Assembly (NCBI GenBank): GCA_022453515.1
Contig: JAJNNY010000056.1
Coordinates: 62,001 to 126,000, forward strand
DNA: 64,000 nt
Reading direction: 5' to 3'
Source of the DNA: Astrocystis sublimbata
Lineage: Eukaryota; Ascomycota; Sordariomycetes; Xylariales; Xylariaceae
This document shows, in pieces, positions 35,288 through 47,300 of this stretch. A program made the position numbers and the translations under genes. The stretch's first letter is position 1; each line of letters opens with the position of its first letter. Below the pieces are notes generated by a model. The model was not told where the DNA came from. It saw only the letters and a program-made list of their open reading frames with translations, and ran no database searches.

Positions 35288-37343
35288 TCAAACTACTAAG
35301 ATCCCGGGGTTTCGCTTCTGGAGTGACCTCCGGGCCAATGGAGATTTGGCCGGAGAAGGTGTAGGTGTCGGACTCGCTTTAGGCGTGGAAGGTGTCACGC
35401 TTTGGACGTAGAGAGCACTAACAATAACACCACTGTAAGTCATGCATCCCCTATCCAGATGCCGCATTCACTTCATTTGATCAGACTCACCCAGCATATG
35501 ATGTAGGATTGACTGTGATGAAGCCTTTCGTGTTGGCCCAGTCCTCATGTCCTGCTGCGTTGCCCTCGGTAGCAACACCCTGAGCTTTACAGATGTCGAT
35601 GAAGCCCTTAGGGACGGTGTAGTTGGAAAGACGCTCGGGGGCCTCGATCAAGGTCGCAGTCAGGCCCATTTCAACGTGCCATTCTATGTGACAGTGGAAT
35701 AAGAAGACACCTGGGTTTGTTGCTCGAATCCGCAAGACGGTATATGACTTGGAGTTCACGTGAACCGTGTCGCGCCGTATAGGTCTATCAGGAACCGTCT
35801 TGCTACGTGAGTAGTTTCCAGCGTGGCTAGCTGCGCGTTCAATGATCTGGAATTGATGGCCGTGCAGATGAAATGGGTGGATAGCAGTATCGTGATTATT
35901 GATGATGATCTCCAGCACTCCACCATAAGGTATCGTGAAGGCATTGACCTGCCCGTATGCTGAGACCTCCGTATTGTTCTTTCCGAGGGACAGGACAGAA
36001 TAAAGCGTGGGTACCTGTTGGCCAATGAATGTTTTCCCGTTGAAGCACGCTCGTGGATACCCGTTCACATCATCGCAATAGTCAAAGTTCAGAACCCACT
36101 GCTTCGTCACGGGCTCAAAGGCGGACTGGTTGTCGAAAGGGGACAATAGCATATCGTCCTGAGGATAGAAATGGTCGACGGCGGACTTTCCGGCTAAGTT
36201 CCCATTCACATCATTGGCTAACTGCCCCGTGAAGTTGTGATGAAAGCCGATGGGAGGGTTTGCATCCTTCGCCAGATAATCCGGATTGGTATCCAATGCA
36301 ATCAAATATGGGTAGTTCTGTTTACTCCCAGGGCCAGTTTTAACCAACACATCGTAACGTTGCGCAGTCAAAACCCGCAGTTGGTTCGCAGTTGACTTAT
36401 GCACGTATGTCCCATCGACCATGATGACTTCCATTTGCAGAGCATTGAAAGCAACAAAAGCAGCAGTAAGGGCTGAGAAGTTGATGATCCGAAAGCGATA
36501 TGTCTTATTGGGCTCAATGGGGATCACGCCGTCGCTCCCCTCGTTCACTAGTACCCCATCAGGCCGTGGTGGTTGAAAATTTGTATTGTTTGGTTGCAGA
36601 AACTCCTGGACTATCTTCGGGGATTGCGCGTGATACCTGCATATTAGTTATTAGTCTCCATGAAACGTATTGTTCTTGGTGTATATCGCTTGTTGAACAG
36701 TAACGAACAGACTTCATTACCAATCAGACAATGTGAGCAACACATCCGCATCGTAATGATCCAGATATGGATCTTTCGGGTTATGAATAATCAAGGGTCC
36801 ACGGAAACCATCTGGATATTGGGCCATGTTATGTGAGTGGTCTGCCTCGGAGCGATTAGTATCAATGCATAACCACCGCAAAAACCTCGGGCAAGACTTA
36901 CACCAATATGTCCCGGCCTCGTTGGCCTATACAGAATAGTCAGTATGTTTGTTCCTTCGTTAGAAGCTGTTAGCTCCGGATTTTAAGCAACGTACCGTGA
37001 AACTGTAAGTCACCGAGTGATTCGGCGGTAGAGGACATTGGCTAGTTCCCACTGCGCCATCCATGTAGTTGGAGTTTATCTGGTTTATTCCATGGAAATG
37101 CAAACCCGTGGTCTCATTCCCCAACTTGTTTTTCAGGTTTATCACAACTGTGTCGCCAATCGAGGCCTCTATCACCGGGCATGGCCAGGTATTGTTAATA
37201 CCTATGACGGGCCGGCCGAATCCGTCCGGCTCGGCCCAGACCCAGGTCACTTCCCAGTCTAAGGTGATTGTTTGAGAACTGGCAGACAGGACAGGGGCCA
37301 GAAACGAAAGGAATAGGGGCACGCCGCAAAGTACTCGAAACAT
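35288..37343 (-). CDS. secreted multicopper oxidase (laccase/ferroxidase-like)
   Basis: Five exons (36996-37343, 36902-36926, 36721-36841, 35491-36636, 35288-35432) close to 594 residues. The chosen ATG gives a signal peptide ([20 protein letters not shown]). All four copper motifs are present: [19 protein letters not shown] and [12 protein letters not shown]; the residue at the type 1 axial position is Leu. The first half resembles Fet3-like oxidases, the group that includes Aspergillus fumigatus Abr1 of the melanin cluster. The inferred role is oxidation or polymerisation of the PKS-derived naphthol outside the cell or in the wall; iron oxidation cannot be excluded. The second exon is only 25 nt but is fixed by [12 protein letters not shown]. 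The last exon adds a Ser/Thr/Pro-rich tail ([17 protein letters not shown]) with a basic end. Transcribed in the same direction as the PKS, 4.8 kb upstream of it. Confidence 0.87.
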
Positions 37344-38933
37344 CGTAAGCCAAGGAAAATAACTCAAACATAGAAGCTTCAATACCTGAGAGAAGGGTTC
37401 CTGAAGAAGAGAAATTCCAATGATCGTGTGAGAGGAACAAGCGAGTATGATCTCTAGCGGCATGAGGTTGCTTTCGGATCTTATATGTCTACAGTTTTCT
37501 TTAGCTTCAACGGATGGTAAGACTGTGATAGGCTGGCAAGGTTCACGGTCGAAAGAACGCAGGTGGTCTAGCTATGCGAAGACGGACTCAAAGCCCATGT
37601 CAAGGTTCACAATACCTAGTTCGCCGCAATTGACTTCTGGAACGGCCTTGGTGCTTGGGTGCGTCGAGCACGGAAAGTCGGCGACATCCCCGATTCGGCC
37701 TTCTCGTGAAATGATCCACGTCGGCTTCCTGCAAGCCGTATTTAAACTAGGTATACTGTCATTCGAGCTGCCCCGTTATATACGAAGTGACCTACCTGCT
37801 TCACACAAGATGCAGCTGCTTGTCGCAAGAGAGAATGAGAAGCGTCAAATGGCTACCGTTGTTTGATTCAAGCGAACTGCAGGTAGCCGGTAGTCTATGG
37901 CTCAAAAGAGCTCAAATGGATACCATAATAAAATGTATAAAGTTGCTTGCTAGTTGCGGTGGGCATCCAAGTTGTCGTCGTAACTCTTTGCTCGTGGACC
38001 TAGTGCTCAAGAACTCCCATGCAGCTGCAACAGGCATGAATCAATCATCAGGGCCAACGACCATGTCATGTGCATTCGCCGCATACGCTCGGCGAAGGAA
38101 TATGCACATAGCAACCTAAACATGCGCGTGCAGCAACCCAATCGAAGGACAGGGTTTTGCATGTAATTGGATTGCAAGCATGGGTTAAGTACCTACCTAC
38201 CTAGCCCGTGCCTATGGCCGCCTTCATATCAGGGGCAGAAGCAAACAATGTCTCCTTATGGAATGGCGACTAGAAGCGATGACTGTCGTTTGGCGCGTAG
38301 GCAGTCTGAACCTTCACAGGGAAGAATGCAGATTCAGTAGCCTAGGTAGGTAGAGGTACCTCAACGCCCTGAGCTGCCTGGCGAGCTGGTCTAGAGATTA
38401 TAAGACAGCGTCAAACAAGGTTTGCGGGTATGTGAAGGCCCGATCTCTTCGGCTGGTACTATGTAATGTAGCTAAGTGGACCGACCCCCCGCAGTAAAAG
38501 TAGGTTAGGTATTTAGAGATCAATTAAATTCTTTCCCCTATCAGAGACTCCGAGGTCCTCTCTCTGGGCAATGGGCATGCATGCTTACAGAGCCTTATCC
38601 GTCATTATGCATCTAGCTTACCTAAGTTAGCTACTTACTTACTTACTTACTAAGCAATGATGCCAGGCCGCCGTCGCCCCCCCAGCACTAGGTACCTATC
38701 GATAAGCCATACTATAGGGACCGTTGCATACTAAGCATCAACCGTCGAGGGATCAATACTAGATCAGGTAGGCAACCTTCCAGCCATTGCTGTGTAAGCG
38801 CTCAGCATCCAGCATCACACCTCATATACGTCTCATTACTGATGTGATTCCGTAACCCCCGGTGTGCTACGCAACTTCCGAGACCATAGACCAAACTATC
38901 CTCCCTTCCGGTCCACCTTAACACCTGTGCGGG
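37344..38933. other. intergenic region, right boundary of the melanin-type locus
   Basis: This 1.6 kb separates the minus-strand oxidase from the plus-strand TMEM19-like gene, so both promoters should lie here. Open frames of 139 and 110 codons (plus strand, 37447-38119) have no recognisable domain. TACCTA/TAGGTA words occur near 38185-38205, 38341-38360 and 38620-38700, including a CTTA tandem run at 38627-38653. Confidence 0.5.
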
Positions 38934-39980
38934 ATGCAACTCGCCATCGCTATCCCGGCCACGGCCGCGCTCGTGTATCGGGCATACGTACGCAAATCGC
39001 TGACACCCTTCGGCATCTTTATGGCTGGCTTGACCGCCCTTGCCCATGCCATACATCCTTGGAATTTGCCCTTCGTTCTGTTGATCGTCTTCTTCCTCGC
39101 CGGCACGCGCGCCACCGCCGTCAAGAAGGAGGTGAAGGCCAGCTTGACCTTGGATGCCCAAGGCAGCTCTGGGGGCGAGGGCCCGCGGACCCATGTGCAA
39201 GTCCTTGCCAACTCTCTGATGGGCTCCATATTGACGCTCCTGCATGCCTACCAACTGCGGCAGAGGCGTGACACTATCGGGAGTGGGCGGGCCCCTGAAG
39301 GCACCTATTGCTACAGCTGGGCCGGTGACGTCCTCGTTGTTGGTATTATCTGCAACTACGCCGCAGTGGCTGCCGACACCTTCTCATCCGAGCTGGGCAT
39401 TCTGTCACGGACAGAACCAAGACTCATTACCTCTCTCAATCTGCGAAAAGTTCCCCGGGGCACCAATGGCGGAGTCACTGTGTGGGGCCTGGTCGCCGGT
39501 TTCTTGGGCTCTCTCATTATTGTAACAACATCTCTGTTGTTTCTTCCCATGTGTGGTGAACACACAAGCGACCAAGTTGGCGGCGGCCGGCCCTGGACCA
39601 TGAGCGAGAGGTCGATTTTTGCATTCGGGCTGACAATTTGGGGCACATTAGGAAGCCTGTTAGACAGCTTTCTAGGAGGCTGGCTGCAGCGAAGTGTGCG
39701 AGACGTCAAGACGGGCAAGATCATTGAAGGGGAAGGGGGTGTGCGCGTCCTCACATCTGCAGACGCAAAGGCAGGGCTTGTTAGCGGGAAGGAATCCGAG
39801 GCTGTGGCCGATAAAGCTCGCGCCAAAAACAACAACCCTACTCGTATTGTTGAAACTGGCTGGGACCTGCTTGACAACAACGGTGTCAACTTTCTGATGG
39901 CGTTTACCATGAGTGTTGGAGGGATGGCAGTCGCTTCATGGTATTGGGGCATCCCCATAGCCAGCGTCTGGCAGGGTTGA
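38934..39980 (+). CDS. TMEM19/DUF92 family membrane protein
   Basis: Single-exon gene of 348 residues. The N-terminus (LVYRAYVRKSLTPFGIFMAGLTALAHAIHPW) and the following FFLAGTRATAVKKEVKA segment, SGGEGPRTHVQVLANS and the PRLITSLNLRKVPRGTNGGVT loop are the conserved pattern of the DUF92/TMEM19 family. Several hydrophobic helices are visible (about residues 5-60, 130-150, 185-210, 230-250, 325-345). Plant and cyanobacterial relatives include phytyl-phosphate kinases, but fungal members have no settled function. The sequence is full length for the family. It is convergent with the Ras-like gene downstream. Confidence 0.85.
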   Translation: MQLAIAIPATAALVYRAYVRKSLTPFGIFMAGLTALAHAIHPWNLPFVLLIVFFLAGTRATAVKKEVKASLTLDAQGSSGGEGPRTHVQVLANSLMGSILTLLHAYQLRQRRDTIGSGRAPEGTYCYSWAGDVLVVGIICNYAAVAADTFSSELGILSRTEPRLITSLNLRKVPRGTNGGVTVWGLVAGFLGSLIIVTTSLLFLPMCGEHTSDQVGGGRPWTMSERSIFAFGLTIWGTLGSLLDSFLGGWLQRSVRDVKTGKIIEGEGGVRVLTSADAKAGLVSGKESEAVADKARAKNNNPTRIVETGWDLLDNNGVNFLMAFTMSVGGMAVASWYWGIPIASVWQG

Positions 39981-40407
39981 CTGCAACAGTGAAGACGGGC
40001 CGGTATCTTGTGCATTCATTGTTTGCGGCAGCTAGGTATCAGATGCTCCGCAAGTGAGGTTCCAGTCCGGCGGTCGCGCCAATTATGGTTGGTGGCAGCC
40101 TTGAATTATCATACGACAAGGTAGCTTAGAGACAAGCCACTACATGAAAAGAGATGTCTGTCACGACAGAGGATGTATTACCAGTACCTTCCTAATGAGT
40201 GGGTCCATCGCGAGGTTCATCTACAATCTTCTGTCGACCACGTTGCTGTCATCTCTACTTTACAACAGAGTTTTCAATAGCCTTCTTGCCAACAGTACCA
40301 AGGGAGTCTACCAATTGATCTGTTCTCAATCTTTGTTTGACAGGAATACGAATCAGTATGAGTAACTCGTGTACGTACATCTTATCCACAAGAAACTATT
40401 CTTGTCC
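39981..40407. other. convergent intergenic gap
   Basis: The stretch holds the 3' ends of the TMEM19-like gene (plus) and the Ras-like gene (minus). No gene or unusual element is seen. Confidence 0.6.
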
Positions 40408-41369
40408 TCAAACAGTCGCAGTCTTTCTCTCAATGTCTTCAGATGCGCGTCGGAAGCACTTCCTCCAGACCTGCCACTTGGCTACCTTCCTGGGTAATTC
40501 CTCTGCCTCGTAGACGTCCGCCTCCGACATAGCTCTCAGTATGGCGAGATGTTCGGCCTCGGCTTGCTCCTGACGCTGCTGGGCGACCCGCCTGGATCGG
40601 AGCAGTTCGGTACCTAACAGCGTGAAGATGCCGTCCACATTCTCGCCTGTCCGCGCCGAGGCCTCTCGAAATGCGCATCGTGTTCGGCCGTACCCGATGT
40701 TGCAAGCCAGCTCATATCCTTCGCCTTCGCTTACCACTCGACAGGTTCCTTCCTTCTCGCTTTCACCTCCATCGGCCTTGTTGCCTACTAGCATCATGCC
40801 GTAGTGTTCACGCTTGCCTTGAAACAGTGCCTCTCGTATCTTCCCATGCAGCTTCAGGACCAAGTTGAAGGAATCGCGTGATCGCACATCATATATCAGC
40901 ACGACGGCCTCAGTGATGGCTACTGCGTGTTGGAGATACTGTTCCTCAAACAGCTGGTCGGGCGCCAATTCGAGAGCATCGACCACATATGTCTGGTCCT
41001 TGATTTCAAGCGTGTGCTGGCATCCGCTCTCACGTTCTCGGTTTGATGGCTGGCCCTCACTGGTGAAGCTTCCCTCGCTAAACTTCACGGATGTGTCAGA
41101 TTATGCTTGAAATAGGACTGGTTGTCAGATGACCAACGTACTCTCGTGAGTATGGCGGTCTTCCCGCATCCTTTGGACCCAAGAATCAATACTCGGAATT
41201 GTCCTGCTATCGGCCGCTCTTGTGCTTTCTTCTTTCCTGTGTGCTCCTCGGCATCTTTGGGCTCCCATTGAAGCAGCGCGCGGTAGTAACGCTTTTCCTC
41301 GTCTGACAGTATCATAGACTCCAACCTCTCGTCGAGTTCCGACAACATTGCATTGTGTTGAGAAGACAT
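40408..41369 (-). CDS. atypical Ras-like small GTPase
   Basis: Two exons (41142-41369 and 40408-41082, intron 59 nt, phase 0) give 300 residues. A 60-residue N-terminal extension, acidic and helical (ELDERLESMILSDEEKRYYRAL), precedes the P-loop GSKGCGKT at about residues 64-71. The splice restores ILTRFSEGSF. The canonical DTAGQE switch is replaced by VVDALELAPDQ, while G4 is intact (VGNKAD) and G5 reads REASARTGENV. The C-terminus is arginine-rich and lacks a CAAX box. Nucleotide binding is likely; normal GTP hydrolysis is doubtful because the switch II glutamine context is missing. Family placement is by motifs only. Confidence 0.8.
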
Positions 41370-43600
41370 GCTTTCAAGAAGACGACCTGCCTTAATACCA
41401 TTTCTAACGATTAGATTATCGTCATTGATGAGAAGAAAGAAGAGAGGTCCATTGAGCTCTACTTATGACATGCGCATCGGGTCGTCATACCTGAGAACTA
41501 GCGTATGGGATGCATGGGAGGGATATTTCGTAACGATGGTGCTATTCAAACATCTGGTCGGCCACTCGACGTCGACCGACCGTTCGAAATATTGAGCACA
41601 GCGTGATACCTTGAAGGAGAATTCGGGATAATGATGAGACATGTATGGGTATGTATTCCAATAGGGCGGCTGGATTCTGCCGAAGGGCACAGCAGGTTTT
41701 CATCCCTGTGCGCCAGTGTACGACAAATCGCGGGTTCTCTAATGGAGCGAGCCCTAGCTGGTGTGCCAGCTTGAGTGAGTATACATCTCCATGCCCACCA
41801 ATGTCGCCGTCGCATCGCAGATCTCTAAAGTTCTACCATTCAATCCAGCACGCGCATGGCCCCGAAGAAGTCGCCGATAGGTAACGCCAAGAATATCGTT
41901 CATCAAGCACACCCTCGTCATTGCGCATCGGTTCAATCATGTAAGATCGATACCCGATATATGGTGCGAACGGCGGCCAGCATCCACATCTGCTGTGCGT
42001 CGTCGGGAATGCGCAACCGAGATGAGGCAGCTTGCCAGGGTATGACGCTCCCGTGCCCAGTCTTGCAGATAACTGCCGCTTCATTTCTCGCTATGCATAT
42101 CTCGTGCTACCCTACAAAAGGCTCTGCCTATTAGCAGGCTGAACCAAGGTGGTTCTTGCGGGTGCCAGGATATTGCATTCCGCCTCGGGCTGGATATCGT
42201 TCGTTCGTTCCTCCATGCGCAGATAATGTGAGATAGTATGAGGTGGTGGGAAGTTCCATACTAGAAGGAAGACTTGCAGTAGCTTTCAAAACGAGGAGAG
42301 GGTGGCATTTGAGCTGCCACCTTTGGCTTGAAGGTTAGTTACTGCATTGATCGGCCTCATGTTCCGTGTTCAGCCGTATGTAGGTAATTTAGATGCCCTT
42401 GCAGTACTCGAGTTGCTGGCTCAGTATGCTGTATCAGTACTTATGCATCTCGTCACTTCTACACCTCACTTTACTACGTCTCTACTCACCGTCCCCTCCA
42501 TTTTTGTCGCTTCACTTACAGAGGACAGTGCATTACTCTTCGAGGACATCTTGAGCCAAACATTGTGTTGGAAAAACCGCCTATCGCTTCTTTTTGTGTC
42601 GAGTTGCGGGGTACATATATGGAGAGGTGGTGCTTTTGCCCCCCGTGAATAACATAGGCGAGAGGGAGGGTGTTATCGGGATACCTCCTGACAACATCCA
42701 GGGATCCTATTCACAAGAAAGACTCCTGCTGGGTGGGATTGAAAAGACCTCTCCAGTGACCATGTCATGCAGCAACATATCTCAACATCAAAACGGGACT
42801 ACGGAATTGGAGAAGTGAAAGAGAAGGCATCTTTCTCCGAAGGCCCAGTTCCTGACTGGCAAGCCGCCACCCCGTTCCCTAGCCAACGTCTGGAACTCTC
42901 CTCTCGGTCTACAACTTGAGGTGAAGATCGAGGTTGATGGTGGAGTGAAGTTGTATTCTGTGTGAGGATTCTAGGTGAGACAGTTTAACCTCCGCTACTC
43001 GGCTCCGCATGTCCATGATCCGGGTGCAAGGAATTGGCCTCAATACAAGCCGAGCCACCTACCTGAACAATTCAAAGCATCATACTAGTAATCCAAACAT
43101 ACATCATTGCTGTCATGGGGCAAATTGGGATAACGAGAGATTCACGCGACATCCAAATACGCGTAACTGTTATAGTTGGAGGGTTGCAATCAATAATACC
43201 TCGCCGTGCCTGGCTCGCCTGGCCCTCTTGGCGCAACTGGCGCGCCTGGTTCGGCAGCTTGTAACGCTGGTCACGCTGGATGCAATCGTGCTCAGATGTT
43301 CCGTTCCCAACTGCACTGCTACCCTACTAATGCATCTATCCAATCAATACGGCGCCATGATGGGGCTGATAGCCTCTTGGCCAATTGGAACGTAGCTCTT
43401 TTCTGGAAGCGGTTAGAGGCCTTACCTGACAGTAGAGCTCATCGTAGACACTGTGACGCAGTTTCAAGGCAGCTTCTTGAAGGTATAAGTAGGTAGGTAG
43501 GTATCCATCATGTCTCCTCGGCCAGCTTTGGCGTTGTGTTCTCTAAGCCCAATTCCAATAGCCTTGCCGACTACTTCGTCTCCAAGGCAATATATATACC
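41370..43600. other. intergenic region, no supportable gene
   Basis: About 2.2 kb with open frames of at most 128 codons, none recognisable. A GCCTGG-rich block at about 43205-43255 creates a fortuitous Gly-Pro-rich reading. A TAGGTAGGTAGG run lies at 43488-43502, about 100 bp upstream of the amidohydrolase ATG, and TATATATA at 43591-43597 sits just before it. Confidence 0.5.
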
Positions 43601-46600
43601 ATGGGGCAAGAAAAGGAAGGGTTGCCGCCCTATAGTGCCGTGGAAACTTCCAACTGGCCACGGCAGCGCCACGCGATACGGCGCTCGAAGGGACTGAGGG
43701 TCTTCGCTCTCGCGTGTCTCGCCTTCATCGTGTATGCGCAGTGGAGGCAGGTATATCCAGGACCGAAAACCACAAGGCTGTCTGTGCAAAAGCTGCAAGA
43801 TGATCTGCACCTATGCTCGAAGCTCCGATCGAAGCCGGTGGACCCCATTGGCGCTGGTCGCCATCGCAATGCCCGCTACATTGATGGACACCGGCCTACC
43901 CTAATCAAGAACGCCACCATCTGGGTCGGTGAGCCTGCCAAAGGCACAACTGCTGAAGAGGAACGAGCCGGCATAGGCTATTCCTGGACCCGTGGCGACG
44001 TCTTCGTTGAGTATGGCCTCATCAAGAGAGTCGAGAAAGATATCGACGTCACCACATTATCGCATGATGTGCTGGTCTACGACGCAAAGGGTAGACGTCT
44101 CACTACCGGCATAATCGATATGCACTCTCATTCGGGGGTGAACGGCTTGCCGGGCCTTGTTGGAAACGACGACACCAATGAGCTGAGCGCTGACATTACC
44201 CCTTACGTGCGGTCAATCGACGGCATTGACCCGAACGACCATCAAATCGAGGTCATCAAATCTGGCGGGGTTACCACGAGTCTCGTTTTGCCCGGCTCGG
44301 GCAACAACATTGGCGGAGAGGCTTTTGTCATTAAGCACGCAGTCGGTAAGCCGGATGGCCGCAATGAGACCTCGGCCGCCGACATGCTGGCAGACCCCGA
44401 AGGCAACTGGCGATACATCAAGATGGCTTGTGGCGAGAATGCGAAAAGGGTCTACGGCAAGGATGGCGAGCAAGGTCCAACTAGCCGACTTGGAGAGTCC
44501 TGGGAGTTCCGACACGCTTTTGAGCAGGCGGCGAAGCTTGTTCGCGACCAAGATGATTGGTGTGATGCAGCTGGTACCGTAGGTCTTGAGGGAATGGATA
44601 GCTACCTTCCTCAGGAGCTGCGGTGGGAGACCTTGAGTGCCGTGTTGCGCGGCCAGGTCCATGTGAATACTCATTGCTACACGATCCCGGATCTAGAAGC
44701 TTTCGTGGATCACACGAACGAGTTCAAGTTTCCAATTCGGGCATTCCACCATGCGCACCAGACATTCCTTGTCCCGGAAATTCTCAAGCGGTGAGTTAGG
44801 GTCTATCGCACTACAACTTAAACAGCAATAACTGACGCCAAATGTATCAGTGCTTGGGGCGACTCACCTCCCGCATCCGCACTCTTCGCCGACAATATGT
44901 GGTATAAGACCGAGGCATATATCGGCTCGGAATACGCTGGCAAGATACTCTACGAAAACGGGTTAACGCCTATCTATGTCAGGTGAGTTGTTCTAGGAAT
45001 CTTTCTCATATTTGTTCTTGTCGACCAGCAGGGCATGCATAGTCCTTGTGAGATTTATATTGCATGAGCACATACCCCGAAGACATGCTTCCAGTGTAAT
45101 CGATTAACATTTATCGTCTGTAACAAGTGACAATCCTGTACTCAATGCTCAACATGTTGTTTTCGAAGCCGCCAAAGCCTATGACTATGGTCTGCCGTAC
45201 CACGTAGCTATGGCTTCCGTTACCACAAGCCCTGCTGAGCGACTGGGCTTCCAAAAGCGTCTCGGAAAAATCAAGCCCGGCTTCGACGCAGACATTGTTG
45301 TCTGGGGTACGTAATCATATCAGTCGTCTATTCTCCCTCTTGTCAAGTCTCAGAAGCACAAATGACCCTACAGGGCATCAATTCTGTGGCACCTACACAC
45401 TCCTGGACCATGAGCGCTCTTCGCTCTTAATGGCAATTACTGACTTCGCGGGTTGTAGATAGCGACCCTCTTAGTGTCGGCGCCACCCCTGTCCAGATTT
45501 GGATTGACGGGACTGCTCAATATGAGGATCCAATTGAGTTGTTGAAGCCAACTGAATTGCACGTCGACATTCCGAAGAATATGCGAACTACGAAGGACAG
45601 CCCTCTTTCAGTGTCCAATCTAGTCATCACTGGCGTCTCAACGTCATTTCTCAATGAACAATCGACTGCTGGTGCACAAGAGAGACAGAACCTCACAGCT
45701 ATTGTGTCCAATGGCCAGGTTACATGCCTTGGAACATGCGCAGAAGAGATCCAGGCGGCCCAGGCTGACAATTTTGAGACACTCCATCTCGAGAACGGTT
45801 ACTTTTCGAGACCCTTCACCGCGTTCGGCTCTCTGGTTGGCCTCAACGCAATCGATGCAGAGACAGCTACGGACAACGGCGGGAGCCCTGACGTTTTCAG
45901 CCGTGGTGTGGACGGTCTTGCTCTGGACACCAAGAAACTTCACTATGCTCTGAAATACGGTGTTACACGCGCCATCTCAGCTCCCAAATACTCTGCCGCG
46001 GCAACTCACCAAGGAACCAGTGTCGGCTTCCGCACCGGTGCTCAACATGCTCTCAAGGAGGGGGCTGTTTTCGCCGACGACACTGCAGTCCACTACACTC
46101 TGGATATTCACGCGAAGAGCGGCAGCACCTCCATCTCATATGCCGTCGGATCGTTGAGGCGCAAGCTTCTCGAGGCAGTTGAATCGAACACGACTGCCAG
46201 CGACCCCTACTCAGAGGCTGCATTTCTGCAGAGGGTGGTGACGGGCTCGTTACCGCTCGTAGTAACAGCGCATAGCGCAGATACCATTGCTGCAGTGCTC
46301 AAGGTCAAGAGCACAGTTGACGAGGCCATTACCTCTGCCGGTGGCCATAGTGGTATCCGTTTAGTGATTCTCGGTGGCGCCGAGTCCTTTATTGTGGCGG
46401 ATGAGCTTGCGGCCGCCAAAGCAGGCGTCGTGCTCAGCCCGCTGCTTTCGTATCGCACGACGTGGGATCAGCGTCGGGCTCTCACTGGCGCGCCGCTTAC
46501 GAACGGCACGGCTGTTGACCGTCTTATCGAGGCGGGTGTGCTCGTCGCGATCGGCTTGGAGGAGGACTGGGTCGTCCGAGATTTGGGTTTGTTGGCTGGT

Positions 46601-46819
46601 ATTGTGCTGAAGAATAGCGGGGGCAAGATTGACCAAGCCCAGGCATTGGACCTTGTTGGAGCTAATGTGTACAAGATGCTGGGACTTGAGGAGAGCAAGG
46701 CCCAGGACGAAGGCGTCGTCGACTTCGTCGTGTTTGAGGGCAACCCATTGGAGATCGGCTCCCATGTGAGAGCCGTGGGAACTGGCTTGGGTGAGGTGAA
46801 GGTCTTCGAATACGAGTAG
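43601..46819 (+). CDS. membrane-anchored amidohydrolase with two amidohydrolase-like halves
   Basis: Four exons (43601-44790, 44851-44982, 45128-45306, 45459-46819) close to 953 residues. The N-terminus is short and cytoplasmic (Arg/Lys-rich), followed by a single hydrophobic helix at about residues 32-46 (VFALACLAFIVYAQW), so it is probably a type II membrane protein. Metal-site motifs: GIIDMHSHSGV (HxH), VNTHCY and the FHHAHQ segment; SPAERLGFQKRLGKIKPGFDADIVVW is the standard closing segment of amidohydrolase barrels. A second half (from about residue 520) again ends in a VVDFVVFEGNPLEI segment typical of the family but lacks an obvious HxH, so it may be catalytically inactive. Substrate unknown; imidazolonepropionase-like in general form. 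Confidence 0.84.
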
Positions 46820-47300
46820 TGGCCGTGGAATTGCCACCTTCAATACCGCTATCTAGCTCACTCAATCTAACTAGGGATCGTTCAGTTACATACCGCCTTA
46901 TACGATATTGAATTCATGCGTGATTTCGTTAGTGGGTAGGTAATACCAGGCAATCAGGTAAGATAAGTAAGGAGTAACAAGTTGTCAATGATACCTACCT
47001 GTATTTGTGATATTTACGGGTACCTGTTCCCCTGCCGCCGCCGTCTCCCGTGCCGTCCCGCAGATTGCAGCCCTCCCTTGGTAGGTGCTTACCTACACGC
47101 GGCTACAATTCCTGTATAGGAATGTGCCTAGCCAGACATGCCAAGAAGCTGCAACGGAACCGGACTTTGGCCGGTTCGGGAGCTTATCGACAACAATTGC
47201 GTCAACAAGCTTCACGAGCTCGACCCGGAGCTTCACCCGGAGCTCCACGAGTCCACGAGTCCACGAGACCTGCCACAAGGTATCGTCACCGTCCGCCATA
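46820..47300. other. short intergenic gap
   Basis: This is the 3' flank of the amidohydrolase and the promoter/5' UTR of AIM24. TAGGTA-type words lie near 46935-47000. No gene is seen. Confidence 0.6.

Noticed and set aside
43206..43496. Collagen-like frame with Gly-Pro-rich start
   Set aside because: Only about five Gly-x-y units, produced by a GCCTGG-rich repeat block that recurs elsewhere between genes; the rest of the frame is not protein-like.
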